The position numbers and the translations under genes were made by a program. From assembly GCA_015179125.1 (NCBI GenBank), contig WHVA01000552.1:1-64000 (forward strand): 64,000 nucleotides of DNA. Reading direction: 5' to 3'. Source of the stretch: Gautieria morchelliformis. Taxonomy: Eukaryota > Basidiomycota > Agaricomycetes > Gomphales > Gomphaceae. The first letter of the stretch is position 1, and each line of letters opens with the position of its first letter. The notes under the pieces are model-generated. The model had not been told where the DNA came from. It saw only the letters and a program-made list of their open reading frames with translations, and searched no databases. Positions 44,920-56,935 of this stretch are shown piece after piece.

Positions 44920-45445
44920 CGATGCAGCTGACGGGTTTCTTGACCTGGAGGCATTTCTTCTCCCCCGTAGTGATATCCCAGGATCGAATCGTCTTGTCAT
45001 ACAAACCGCTGATAAGCCGCCTGCCTAGATCGTGGCCCACTATCAGCAACGCAGCCCATCTAGTCGATCCCGACGCACCTTTGAGCAGCAGCGTCGTGCA
45101 GAAATTCGTGCGCCTGTTCAGGAAGCGGACGCTCTGCGGAAGCGCGTTGCTGGAGTTCCGCTCGCAGTGGAACAAGCTTTTGTAGAGCATCTTCCGTTCA
45201 TCAGGCTGTGCGGGCGAGCGAGCGCCAGGCAGTGTGCCCGCCAGAACGCGAGGGCATGCACCAGCTTCTGCTAGTTGTGCGAGATGAGCTCGGCAAGAGC
45301 AGGTCGTGCACAGGCAGGTGCTGGAGACAGCGCACGCCCAGCTCCGGCGGGAGCGTGCCGACGAGGTCGAACACACTCTTTGCGTATCGTTCGAGCTGAA
45401 GGATATGCAGGGATACGTCGCCAGGAAGACGCTGGGAGTGTAATT
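44920..45445 (-). pseudogene. F-box/WD40 protein (Met30/Pof1-like), truncated pseudogene
   Basis: Minus strand: DVSLHILQLERYAKSVFDLV, then TLPPELGVRCLQHLPVHDLL (F-box), then in another frame AELISHN-stop-QKLVHALAFWRAHCLALAR. A further piece YKSLFHCERN and ALPQSVRFLN leads to FCTTLLLKG, a 54-bp intron (45025-45078), and the first WD40 repeat RRLISGLYDKTIRSWDITTG, ending KKPVSCI. The family is an SCF ubiquitin-ligase substrate receptor. A TAG replaces the expected Trp codon, there is a frame shift, and all later WD40 blades are missing because the palindrome array starts there. Confidence 0.68.
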
Positions 45446-46250
45446 AGGAAGTATAATTAATTTTTGACAATTCCGAGGGGAACAACGTGCAGCTGCACAC
45501 GCACAGTTGAGTATAATGGCGATGCGGTAGTGGGCTGTGAGCGTAGAGCGAACGAAAACGCGCACAGACGCAGCCGGTCGCCCATCCTCGGACCACGGAC
45601 TGCCGTGCGTACGTCTTCATCGTTGAAATTGCGCCGCCTCCCCGCGCAGCGCGCGCGCGACGCTCCAGCTGGCAGAGTCGTCGGGGCGGCGCGTCGTGAT
45701 GGTGCGGCGCTCGCAATCGAGAATGAATTTTAACCCGGGTTCGAGAGAAGAGCGATTGGGAGTCACCTCGTCGACTTCGCTGCTGTCCATGACTTCTGTG
45801 AGCATCTGGAGATCCATGCCGTCATTGCCATCCCAAGGCGTCTCTGGGGAGGACATGTCAAATGTGCTTGTGCGGTGGCTGTCCCTTACCGATAGAGAAT
45901 AAGCGTACGGCACTGTCGATGGTCACGCTCACGGCGCGCTCTCCACCCTCTGTGGCCCTGCCAATATCTGCACGCCAGTATCTGTCCACCGACTCACTCA
46001 TCAACATTTCCAAGTCTAGAATGACGGCAACGTACTTCGGTTTGCCTGATGTCCCCACCGCACAACCTTTGTGTCGGTGCGCCACGCCCAGCACACGGGC
46101 GAATGATGGTGCGCAAGCTGAGAAGCGTGCGTACCCAACGTCGTGAAAACCGACGCAGAAGGTAGGGTAAGAGACTTACTATGGCAACTAGGAGGGCAGG
46201 ATCGCGCCATGGGCAATCGTAGTTTTACAAGATGATGGTGCGAAGGCTAC
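45446..46250 (-). other. Open frames upstream of the F-box/WD40 pseudogene, unassigned
   Basis: Frames at 45617-45913 (PWDGNDGMDLQMLTEVMDSS, WSVARALRGEAAQF) and 45858-46094 (VAVILDLEMLMSES) look compositionally coding and lie on the same strand. A gtaaggga donor-like site near 45890 could join them. The first may be the N-terminal part of the F-box/WD40 gene. I do not recognise the second. Confidence 0.35.
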
Positions 46251-46694
46251 CATAACACCAATTTGTGTTCCGAAGGAAGCTGAGCCACGATGCTACGTCA
46301 ACATCACTGCGAAGGTCACAGCGCACCCAACGACGCAGTGTTCGCCAACACGAACGAGATCACGGCAAAACCTCTTGCACTGAAAGGCGCTGAGCTGGCC
46401 ATGATCTTCCCCTCGACGGCTGATTCGGGATGGTAAGTTGGCCGACCTTGACCACACATCCAGCAGGATGGCCGTGAAAGTCATCGTGGGAGAAGCAAAA
46501 GGCATGCAACGCGCGTCGTGGGCGCGTCACGTGACGGCCTCAACAACGTCGTTGGTGTGTCACGTGACGCCCGCAAGAACGAAGCGACAAGCTACACAGC
46601 CAGACGTTAAGGATATACTCCGTATAAGCTGCTAATTGAGATGCCCCGTGTGCAAGCAAAGTTGCCTTCCGCTTGAGCCCGGTCTCAGCCCGGT
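46251..46694. other. Nothing recognised
   Basis: Short frames only. It ends in the ggtctcagcccggtctccaag repeat-like run used as the target of the hAT-type element. Confidence 0.35.
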
Positions 46695-46702
46695 CTCCAA
46701 GC

Positions 46703-47628
46703 TAGGGCACGGGGGCAAAGTCGTCGGGGGTTTGACACACGTTAGTAACACACCGTGTTATAAACACGGTGTTTCAAACTGTGGCTGATATGACCGTGAT
46801 TACAAAGATTGTGAGTTTTTTAGAATAGTATGTCTGGTACTTCAAAAACTCTAGGTGCACTGCCAGCTGCCTTCTTCATCACTGTTGGATCCTCTCCGAC
46901 ATTGACCAGTGGTGGCAAGGCCGGGTGCTCACTCAAATAGTCGCGAAGTTGCATGACACCAATGTCGACCCCATCATCCACCTCTATATCCATGGCTTGC
47001 AGTCTCGCGTGCAGACTTTAGGTCAGAATTTTCCTCCTCCTCCTCCTCCTCATCTTCCCATAACCCATCATCCACCTCCTTGTTCTCAGCCACTTCATCT
47101 GATGTTCACCGCACCATCGACACTTCCTATGGCTTCTACCCAAACGCGAGAAAGACTCAGCGATAGCCAGAGATGAAGCTGCAGTTTGCGAAGGTACAGA
47201 TCAAGCCTTTTAAGCTTGCTGTCGCGGCACTCGCTATCCATGGTGGGCGGGCAAGAGGACGCGTCTCGTGCAATTAGTGTAAATTGATACTAGAGCACAT
47301 TCACTACCAACCAGGTGAAGCCTCCGGAAAGGGGCCGCTTACCAGGAAAGCGGCAAGGCCCGATCACCTGGAAAGGAAAAAGGGGTCGGAGGTCAGGGAC
47401 AGACAACGGTCGCACACGACTGCAAAGGGGGTCAAAGCTCGGAGGAGGTTTTGGGTAAGGAGACGGTAAATCTAAAAATACATAAGGCCGGGGTTGTCGG
47501 TCTTATGTAAGCTGTGTTTGAAACACCAGTTGCAAGACCACCGGGGTTAGTCACACGTTATAAACCGTGTGACTAACGTGTGACTAACCCAAAGTTATAA
47601 ACTCCGGACTTTGCCCCCGTGCCCTACT
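46703..47628. mobile_element. Non-autonomous hAT-type DNA transposon, 926 bp
   Basis: Terminal inverted repeats of 20 bp start TAGGGCACGGGGGCAAAG and are perfect. An 8-bp target duplication ctccaagc lies at 46695-46702 and 47629-47636. An 8-bp duplication with TAGGG-type ends is characteristic of hAT elements. Subterminal regions contain tataa-centred palindromes (caccgtgt..acacggtg on the left, gtgtgactaac repeats on the right). No RNase-H-like transposase or BED finger is visible, so it would need a helper in trans. The intact ends and exact duplication suggest a recent insertion. Confidence 0.9.
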
Positions 47629-47636
47629 CCAAGCCG

Positions 47637-48356
47637 AGCGATAAGCTCGGTGCAGGCTGACGCCTAGACCGAGTGTTTACGACTCATCACGTGCCACGTC
47701 CAATCTCTGCCTGCGGCTTCCGCAGCAGACTATCATAGGCTCAGCTCGGGGGGCAGTCGATGCCCGATGTCCAGGCCGAAAGATAGGCCCAGTTCAGGCT
47801 GGAGCTCAGACCCAGTCTGACTTGACTCGCGCTGAGCCACGCTCCACGCTCACCTGGTGGCCAGTTCGCTCGGATGGCACACCGCTCATGCCGCCATCCT
47901 CCCTGCCACTCATACAACCCGGTCCAGAAGCCAGCGGAAATTCCGCGATCCCCACTGTAAGTTGGTGATTCAAGCCCATGGAACCCACAATAACCTCCGG
48001 TCACCAGATTGGCTTCCAGACGGCAAGGGGCTTTGGCAATGTCAAGCCTGCGAAGATGCGTGGTGGCGTCCGGGACACCGCGCACGCGTGCACGAAGATC
48101 GCAGTGCACCGGCGTAATGTACAGTACCGGCAGGCTTCGACTGCGTTGCAAAACCACGCAGCCACATCAGGGTGTTCGGACGGTGCGGGGCCCTCAGTGC
48201 AGCGCGATGCCATTCCCCAGTCCATCATTGATCCTTGGGACAACCAGATGAGTGAAACCATGTCAGTGGGTCTACCACTGGCACATGTTCAAGCTGGTTT
48301 GTCATGGGACCGAGCGGTAGCCAGACGTTCTAGAACCGTCGTTTCGTGATAGTACG
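47637..48356. other. Open frames without recognised family
   Basis: Frames on both strands (47741-48157 minus, 47978-48349 plus) overlap. The plus-strand frame may belong to the protein fragment that follows, but no motif supports this. Confidence 0.3.
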
Positions 48357-48559
48357 GTGTTCGACTTGACCACAGGGCTCGAACGGTATCTGGGTTTGCG
48401 GGATGTAGCACAACAGGGCTCGGATGATGGCCGTGGCGAGCCATCGGATGCCTCCAGTGATTCTTCGGCGGGCTCATCTAGTCTAAATGAAGGTATTTGC
48501 CTCTTTATACACCCAAGCTCGCACACTGATGCATGTGTATCGGAGATACACATCCCATG

Positions 48560-49218
48560 GTCGTCCAAGGCGTGCTCAACGCACGGCGCCTCGAGACGAC
48601 AATCCGTGGTATCCATGGGCAGAGAAAGTCATGAGCACACCAGTTTTTCTGCTCGTTTGCAGCATTGCTGTGGGTTTAACTATTTGCGACATAGACCTGT
48701 TCGCTGGACATTCTCATGCATTTGCCAAGGTCAGCCTTCTCAGACCGGCAGGTAGATGTGTTTTTGTGGATGCTCAAAGTCAACGGCATCGACAATGTGC
48801 CTTCGGTGAGGGGTATGAAGACGTTGAATTCAACAATGCAGCATCTGTGTGGGATTGACAGTATCAAGTACACTGGGGCCTTAGGGCATAAGTATTATGT
48901 GAACAATTTGGCGCAGTTAATCTCACAGGTGCGTCACGCGATCACTGACCAGGACATAGCTCACAAGAGACAGCAGGAAATGGCAAATCCACGCGTGCAA
49001 CCGTGGCTCCACTTTTTTCCCGAGGACTCGGGTCAGCATTTGTCCGAGGCCAGGCAAGGACCAGGTACATAGATGAAACAATTCAGCATGATGCTGACAG
49101 ATTCCCACAAGTCCATACGAACTATGCGATCAACTTCGCAGTCCCCGACCTGAGCCGTGTGGCTGCACCTCTGAAATACGGTTGCGGTACCCCCTGCGAT
49201 TCGACGAGGAGGTCTTGA
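48560..49218 (+). pseudogene. Fragment of a multi-copy basidiomycete protein of unknown function
   Basis: Pieces in order: DNPWYPWAEKV, FSDRQVDVFLWMLKVNGIDN, VPSVRGMKTLNSTMQHLCGI, KYTGALGHKYYVNNLAQLI, then after an intron-like break EMANPRVQPWLHFFPEDSGQ with HLSEARQ, and RYIDETIQHDAD. I recall this arrangement from large hypothetical proteins repeated many times in mushroom genomes, often near transposons; this is memory, not a search. The later part is frame-shifted and no full-length protein is possible here. Confidence 0.5.
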
Positions 49219-49220
49219 AG

Positions 49221-49475
49221 CCATTTTGAACATGACATAAAGTTCTATATGAGTTGTATCCTATAACAATGCCAATACATACTTGAGAGTCTCGAGTAAT
49301 ATGAGTTCCCTGAGACTGTCAGGGAAGGCCAATCATTTGTGTTTGTTTGGCTCAAACAGTTTTTTTTCTTGAACGGCACCATCATGTTCGCCCACAGCCT
49401 TTACTCATTCCACACTGGGCAAACGAGCTCAATCTCACACTGGAAGCTTTAGCTGCTGCTCTCTCCTGTGACCAC
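49221..49475. other. Nothing recognised
   Basis: Short linker with a T-run near 49360. Confidence 0.3.
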
Positions 49476-49479
49476 ACAG

Positions 49480-50065
49480 CCTGAGCTACCGCTAGTCGCT
49501 TCTGCTCTTGGGGCGTGTTGTGCGGGGACTGCGACTGCGGCTGCGGCTCATGGTCCTGGTCCTGGTGGTCGTCCTGTGCGCCGGACCTCGCGCGCGCGCG
49601 TCGATTGCGACCGCATCCGAGCCGAGCAGGTCCACAAGGCGCTGCACGAGCCGCTGATCTCGCGCTCTCGCCCAGGGCGCATCATGAACCAGAACTTCGG
49701 GCACAGGATCTGCGGAAAAACGGCCGGCACATTGGGTTAGTACGGCATATGGCGCTGGGCGTGGGCGGCACGTGTGCCCGCGCACCTTGAGCATGAACGC
49801 CGAGGCGAATCCCATGAACACAAAGTGCACCTCGATGGAGTACCGCATATCTGCACCAACCACACACAGCTCGGTCAGCAGCGGACTTGGGGCAATGGGA
49901 AGGGGGGGGATGGGAATCACAGCCAAGCTTCGCAAGCTTGTCCACGGTCTGCGTGAGGATCTCGCTCGCGGGGGCGAGGCCCTGCTCCGCGAGCGGGTTG
50001 TCGTGCCGCAGGCCCTGGCGCATGCCATCGCGCAGCACAATGGACAGCACGACCCAGCTTTGCAT
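49480..50065 (-). pseudogene. C-terminal part of a fungal zinc-cluster (Zn2Cys6) type regulator, decayed
   Basis: Minus-strand exons 49921-50065, 49786-49850 and about 49480-49709 with introns of 70 and 76 bp. They read VVLSIVLRDGMRQGLRHDNP and TQTVDKLAKLG, then YMRYSIEVHFVFMGFASAFM, then KILCPKFWFMMRPGRERE, and in the next frame RLVQRLVDLLGSDAVAID. This order matches the middle-homology C-terminus of many basidiomycete zinc-cluster transcription factors. The DNA-binding Cys6 end is absent and a frameshift lies in the last exon, so it is a fragment. It could equally be another protein with this helical region. Confidence 0.45.
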
Positions 50066-50265
50066 ACTACAGAGGCTGCGGGCGGCGTCGGCGTCAGCTT
50101 CAGGTGCAGAATCTGAGCAACATTGCGCAGCGCGCGCTCAGCACCGTGCAAAAAGTGAAAGTGAAAAACACAGCGCACGACGCACCTTCTTCTCCCCGTC
50201 GGGGCCGTGCGCAGGTGCTTCTGGATTTGTGAACAGGGCTGGTAGCGGTGGGGGACAACCCGCAT

Positions 50266-52965
50266 TTGAACTCCGGCACTTACGTCAAACCCCAGCTGGC
50301 CGCGCTAGCGGCATGGTCCGTGCACATATATACATCTGTATATATACGCACAGCTTATTCCCCTGTAGCTATAGATTCTCCCCGTCGGGTTGGACTTGCG
50401 CTGGGCAACCGCCGACATCCATGGGCGGGGCCTACCTACAGCTACAATGATATATTACTATACCTGTAATAACTCACTGCAGAAAGCGCTGGCACTTAAA
50501 AATCAGATGAAAAGGAACTTGAGTTTCAGTCCAAAACCAGCTTGAGCACTGATTTTTAGCTCCTGAAGCGTTCTTTGACCATGAACTGATTTCTAGTAGT
50601 GAAAATGTCCCACTTTGCACTGTTTTTTTAGCTCAAAATGAACTGAATTCTAGCTTGTTTAGGACTAATAATAAGTACATTCAGAACTACTTTTTAGGTA
50701 CAGACATCATTGCCTAGCAGAGCTCGGGGTGTGCGTATCTGAACCAATACAGGACTGCAACAGGATGGACATACAGAGATAAAGTCATAATGAAACCGCA
50801 GGCGAGTGGCGAAACTGGGTATGTTTCATCCTTTCTGATGGGCACATGCAAATGGAACGATACCTGAATCACACTTCGTTCAATATGCATCCCATAATAT
50901 AACAGACAACATACCAGGCATACTGCACCGAGACAACAGATGCACACAACCAGATCGACTGGACATCATATCAGCACGGTCGCAGCTCATGACATAAAAG
51001 ATGATATGAGCACATACTGATATTGCTGACAACACCGTGCGGAGGACATTTGGCTGCAGAGATATAGGCTCGATCTGCATGAGCTGCCCCAGTCCAGCGA
51101 TGCCCCGGATATATGAGCGGCGCATTCGACAGCATCGTCTGTGAAAGCCTGTTCTGGAATATATCACCCGTGTGGACTGCAGGCAATTAGCGAGGAATAC
51201 CTCCGCTCAGACTCGGCACAGGACTCACCAAGCCAGAGGTAGTGCCGATAAACCTCACCAAGCAACTTACTCACGACACAGGGCAAAGCTATGTGATCAG
51301 ATGGGCAGTGGTGAGACTTTCACTGTATTCGAGTCTCCATGAAAGAGATTTTCATGGGAGTGTACGAGGACTACAATGTAGATGTGATGCTGGTCTAATG
51401 TGAAGGCATCATAATGGGTAACGTGAATTTATGTGTCTTAATGATTCCAGAAGCAGATTTCTTGTGTTTCTTCGTCTGAATCTTTGAGCGAAGTGCTTGC
51501 CGTGATGGTACGTGCTATATCACACCTGGCGATATCATCAGTAGTAGGCCAGTTTCCTGAAGGTTTGCAGCTGGATTGATATGATGCGGTTGTGGATATA
51601 TACCGATCCGGAGAAGAGAGCATTGTATTTGGATTTCAGCAGAGGCCTGGATACTGAAAGAGATGCATTAATAGCAAGCGGATAAACCACAGAATGAATG
51701 TCTGTGTCGAGCATGTTTTTAGTGTGAGGACGACAATGATGCTGTGAGGTTGAGGTACGAAGTGATGATCTGTAAAATGCCTGGCTGCATATATGAGGTG
51801 TGCAGTATGAGAATGTCAGAAATGGCATCTATTACAAACGATGGATCTCACATGTGTTTATTTCGATCATTGATCGACGAAGACTTGTCCTCAATGAGTC
51901 CGGGCCAGGAACCTGAAGTGATTCGTCTAAGGATCATCAGCAGTATATGAGTACAAGGCCAGAATAACTTGGGAGAGCGGAACCGGAGGTGTATTATTTA
52001 GTACAGGCTAATCCAGATGATCGGTATTGGTATCAGTATCAGTCATGCACAAGGCATATATTATGTGCAGAGGGGATTGGATGAGCGTTAGAAGACAAAG
52101 CACAGTCAAGAGATTATAAGAATTTCAAACAACCAGCGGAACTGCCTGGAGAATTGAACACAAGCTGATGGAATGAGGAAGACAAACGACCTGACTTCAG
52201 AAAAAGCTACGATCTCTGGAGGCATCTGAGAAGAATCACCTTATGCTGCGGCTAGCTCTCCCACAGTGGGAACTCCAGTGATATACATGTTGCCAATTAG
52301 CTTTGCAGTGTTGGGGTGGTGGTGGTGCCGGTATAGCGGTGGTAGGAAGCAAGGAGCATGGGAGCTACTTAGTAAGATGGCGGAGTATCAAATGACTCGC
52401 GAACAAAAAAAAAAGGTGACGTGAGCTTGACGAGAAACACTAGGCTAATGCTGTCTTCCGGTCGTGCTTGCAGCTTCTATCATTACGAATGTGGGGAAAC
52501 GTATGCTCTCGCCACCCCATGGCTTGGCGCACTCTATGAAATTGTGAGCCTGGGGATGGAGGGCGCAGGCAGGTGAAAGGTGTCTTGGAGTAGGAATTAT
52601 ATGTCCCCTCCCATTCTTCCTCGCATTCCACGTGTCCCACACCATATATGGCCTCCGATACCCTCACCCCCCTCCCAATATTCTACCATTGCTTCAGAAC
52701 GTACTGCTCTACATGGAACCTTGAGCTATTTACCTCCGAAACTACAGCGCAGCCACCCCCGGTCCCTGTTCCCGCTTCGATTCGGGCTAACGTAGACAGC
52801 TCAGCGACTTCTCACACTCCCTCACACCGCTCCTATGAGCTGCCAGTTCATGCTCAATGGAGTTGGGATCCAGGGAATTCTGTCTGCTGTAACGACAATA
52901 CAAGAATGGTACATATTTGACTCTTGACCCTCGGAGCTGTTGCTATTACTGATCGATCATAGCCA
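50266..52965. other. 2.7-kb stretch without a confident gene
   Basis: AT-rich from 50460. Frames at 50714-51186 and 51438-51828 (minus) are hydrophobic in places and could be remains of a multi-pass membrane protein, but no motif is clear. 52440-52960 has short frames only. I see no repeat shared with other parts of the window. Confidence 0.35.
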
Positions 52966-53631
52966 TTGCCTGTGACTTGTTCTATGCGACTGTCTGGGGG
53001 TTAGTTATCAGTGGCCTGCGTGTGGACGGCTTCTATTTCTCCGCCTCAAAACGTCGTGGTTCAAAGCAAACACCGCATGCGACCGGTATGGCCATGCAGC
53101 GAAAACCGTACCCTGTCGGGGTACTGGGAAATCGGTGGCACAAAGGCCCACTGTCTACTAGACAGTGGGAGTGAAGGGGTACTGCTATCCCCCGAATTCA
53201 CACATGCCACTGGCATAAAAACATTTGCCTTGGAACAGCCAACTGGTCTGCAATTGGCATGCATCGGTAGTCAATCAATGATCAACTACGGGACAAACAT
53301 GACCATTAGATTTGGTCGCGAAACGGTTGAAGAAAACTTCGACATGGTGAACGTCAAGTACTACAATGCCATCTTGGGGACTCCATTCCTAAGAAAACTG
53401 GGAGTGGCCCTGGACTTTGCCAGTCCAGGGATTATCTGCATGGGGAATGAAACCATCCCCACAAGAAAAGTAAGCTTTGATGACGAAAAGTCATTGAAGA
53501 ATGGCGCGGACCCAAAGGTGAGTAGAATCACCTTGGGGCCCATGCCCCCCCGGCCAATTGAAGCCAGGAGGACGAGTCTCGCGACTTGTCCTCACCATCT
53601 CCCTACGCCCATATGGAGAGACACTGTCATC

Positions 53632-54321
53632 TGTTACGACCGTTCATTTCCGACTTCCGACCCTCAGTTCCGCCACACCTTAGCCCCTCCGATATTTCCG
53701 CACCACATTCCGCCCCTCCGATATTTCCGACATTCCGCCCCTTGTACATTTCCCTTGTTCTTTCGACTCTATTACTCGGACCAACCGGACCCACCTCACG
53801 TCCATCAAGACCATATATCCAGTCACCCTTGTAGTTCGTTGTCAGATATGTTTTCCCGACCCCTTGTTCTTTGCCATTGTTCTACCCTACCCTGAACCCC
53901 CCTTGTAGTCCCATTGTTCCCAATAGTTAGTTCCCACGCATTGTCTACTCGACTTCCGCTTCCCCCGGAATTTGCTTAGTACCATATCATTACCTGTTGT
54001 CTCAGCTCTTTGTATAAAACCCCCCTCATGTATGTCTGTTATTCTGCAATCAGATAATCGCCTTCGATACTTGATTTCCTTCGCTCCATCTCCTGTTCTT
54101 AGCACAGCGAGTCTAGCAAGATCTCAGTCTCTCTCCGCCTTCCGTCTTCCGCCTTCCGCCTCAGTTCTGACCCAAGTTCCGACCAACCTTTGGTTCAGTA
54201 CTTTCCGACTTCCGACTCAGTTCAGAAATACTTAGGACGATAGTTCATTGGGGGCGCAACCTACAAGTTGAAGCCGCTGTCCTTTCCAGTTCCGACTTAG
54301 TGGAAATCTCGATACGTAACA
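53632..54321 (+). repeat. Solo LTR, 690 bp, family B
   Basis: Starts TGTTACGACC and ends ATACGTAACA, with an exact TGTTACG/CGTAACA terminal pair. Target duplication tcatc at 53627-53631 and 54322-54326. It contains a tataaaa box near 54013 and many ttccgac repeats. Unrelated to family A. Confidence 0.92.
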
Positions 54322-54907
54322 TCATCTCACGATGAAGGTGCTAGATAAAAGGAAAAAGCCGCCAAGCGCCGGGGGTCCAAACAGATGTACACGGCGCTTG
54401 ATGGCTGCCCAAACCACAACCATCGTCCTCACGGATGATGACATCCCTTGCTTGCACAAGGAATGGATGGAAAAGATTGCCGACCTTGTCAGCGGTATTC
54501 TGTTGGAACTCCCTCCCTTACAGGAGGTGACTCCCAAGATCAATCTTATTGATCCCAACAAACGCATGTGGTATAGACTACCCAAGTGTCCCAGCACTTC
54601 CATGATGAATTGTCCATAAAGCTGGAACAATACACCACAGCAAAGTGGTGGATACCAGCAGTGGCCCATCAAGCAGTGCCAATGCTGTGTGTACACAGAA
54701 AAATGGTATGTTACGTACCGTCTTCGACCTGCAACAGCAGAACGAGAACTCGGTGAAGGATGTGACACCCTTCCCAGATCAGGATGTTATCAGGAGCAAT
54801 GTCGCTCGCTGCAAGTACAGAACGAAACTCGATATGTCAGAGGCATACGAACAAATCCATATTCGTCCTGAAGATGTCCCAAAGACAGCCTTTGTGACAA
54901 TCCTTGG

Positions 54908-55425
54908 TGTTGGGTGCATTTATGCTCCGATTCCACCATTCGTATTTCTTTTGATTTTGACTTGAAACCATGCTGACATTCATTCTATGATTTGTCAAAT
55001 TTTTCTTTGATTTTTCAAAGCTGTATTGCTACTTCTTTTCATGTTCTGTCCAACCGACCCTTTGTGGGTGGTTGTGGACAGGTTTCCTTTTTAAGGTGCG
55101 GCTGTTCACTAACGCGCTACGTTCTATGGGCGCTTAGCATGGCACACCGTGGCCTCACGGGCGCTAAAGCGCCGGCTAGTAGTACATGCGCATGAGACAC
55201 ATTTCCCCCCTCTCTCAGTGACAACTAAATTCACTGAGAGAGGCAAGTAAATTAGTCTTGTTTCTTTTCGATTTGTTGACCTAGAAATACTGTAGTGAAT
55301 TAATTTCTAGGTAGTGTATAATATATTTACAGTGACAACTAAATTCACTGAGAGAGTGAATTAATTTCTAGTCTTCTTTTGAGCACCAAGTCCGAACCTA
55401 CTGCCTATAATTCCTGTCCTCTACA
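54908..55425 (+). repeat. Solo LTR, 518 bp, family A (diverged copy)
   Basis: Same ends as 4479-4976 and 29060-29557 (TGTTGGGTGC to CCTCTACA) but clearly diverged in the middle, so it is older. Target duplication cttgg at 54903-54907 and 55426-55430. Confidence 0.92.
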
Positions 55426-56935
55426 CTTGGCACGTTCAGGAACCAAGTGATACAGATGGGGGAATGCAATGCCCCATCGACGTTTCAACGTCTCATGACG
55501 TTAATCTTCCATGACTGCATAGGTCGCTTCGTCCATGTTTACATGGATGACATTTTCATCTTCTTGCACTCGATACAAGAGCACGAGGAACATCTCCGCA
55601 TAGTCTTCGACAGACTACGGAGCAGCCATCTCTTCTTAAGTAAAAAGAAGGTTGACCTCTATTCGGAAAGAATGGATTGCCTTGGCCACATCATAGATGG
55701 CCAAGGGGTTCACGCAGATGGAGACAAAATGCAACACATCCGCGAGTGGAGGAGGCCTCGCACGTTTAACGACATGCAGAGATTCCTCGGCCTCGTCCAA
55801 TACCTGGCACACTACATGCCAGACCTCAGTGCATACACCACACCCTTATTGGGATGTGTGCACAAAACCGTCCATTTGAATGGACGCCGTTGCTGGACAA
55901 ATGCTTCCACAGCATAAGGGCACTGGCCTGCAAGGCCCGATCCTGCGTCCCATCGATGCATGGAACACGGACCCATATAGGTCATCACTGACGGTTCAAA
56001 GTCTGGTGTAGGTGCCGTCTATGGCCAGGGACCAGACTGGAGAACCTGTGGGCCAGCTGGCTTCTTGTCAAAGAAGTTCAGTGTTGTGCAGCAACACTAC
56101 AGAACACACGAGCATGAAACTATCACCATGCTCGAAGCCCTTATGAAGTGGGAGGACAAAATCCTAGGGCGAAAGTTCACCCTAGTCACAGACCACAAGG
56201 GTCTCGAGTACTTCAAGACCCAAAAGAACCTGTCTGATAGACAGGTCCGTGGTGGGAGTTCCTATCCCACTTCAATTACAACACCGTCCATGTTGACGGT
56301 GTTGAGAACAAAGTAGTGGACTGCTTATCCTGCTAGTATGAGAGCAATACGGGTGACGAGAAGCACCCGGATCACATCTTTGTCAATGCAGATGCACGAC
56401 TGGACCCGATGGTGAGCTAATGCCCACCAACCGATACATGGAGCTGCGTACAGCAGCTACAAGGCGATCAACTCACCTCGCGGAGAAAACAGAGCCGTGA
56501 ATATTAGAAGCAGTGGCTATGAATGAAGGATCCATCAAGTAACCTTGCCACGACACGTCATTGCCAGACAATGACAACGACAACGACATCCATGTCATTG
56601 CCTGCGGCAATGGGGAACTCCCCTACACATAAGCGTAGAAGAGAACTTGGACCTTCCAAAGGTCCTACGCGACTCCTACCCTAAGGAGCCCATGTTCGCA
56701 AAGATCATGGCGAACCTAGATGCACATCCAAGAATCAGCTCAAGAGGGATGTCATAGCCATCCCTCGGAATGTGTTTCAAGGGGGAAGGAGGCTGATCGA
56801 GATCATAATCAATGACGCCCACCAAACAATTGGCCATTACGGTCAACTGAAAACTTCAAATTACATTCGAAGAACATACTGGTGGCCCAGTATGGCCTCG
56901 CGCGTTGAGGCCGATCTGGGTCATAATAATCCCAG

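Larger units (their letters stand above)
53040..56935 (+). mobile_element. 5' part of a rearranged Ty3/Gypsy element (fossil), related to the one at 24.4-34.1 kb
   Basis: Plus-strand parts: protease (53100-53510, HCLLDSGSEGVLLSPEFTHA), reverse transcriptase (54332-55917, VYMDDIFIFLH, FLGLVQYLAHYMPD), RNase H (56000-56330, TLVTDHKGLEYFKTQ) and an H2C2 region (56770-56930, HQTIGHYGQLKTSNYI). No 5' LTR or Gag is seen. Two solo LTRs are inserted. Its remaining parts lie at 56809-61251 in mixed orientation. About ten or more breaks. Confidence 0.88.

Noticed and set aside
44366-44931. Plus and minus frames rich in TVHMHRPRP-type repeats
   Set aside because: The periodicity comes from the DNA palindromes, and all frames through the array give similar low-complexity peptides.
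49515-49790. Plus-strand Gly/Trp/Arg-rich frames
   Set aside because: Antisense to the zinc-cluster-like fragment, whose intron borders and conserved residues support the minus strand.
50714-52420. Possible multi-pass membrane protein remnants
   Set aside because: Hydrophobic patches occur, but no ordered set of helices or family motif could be read in any frame.
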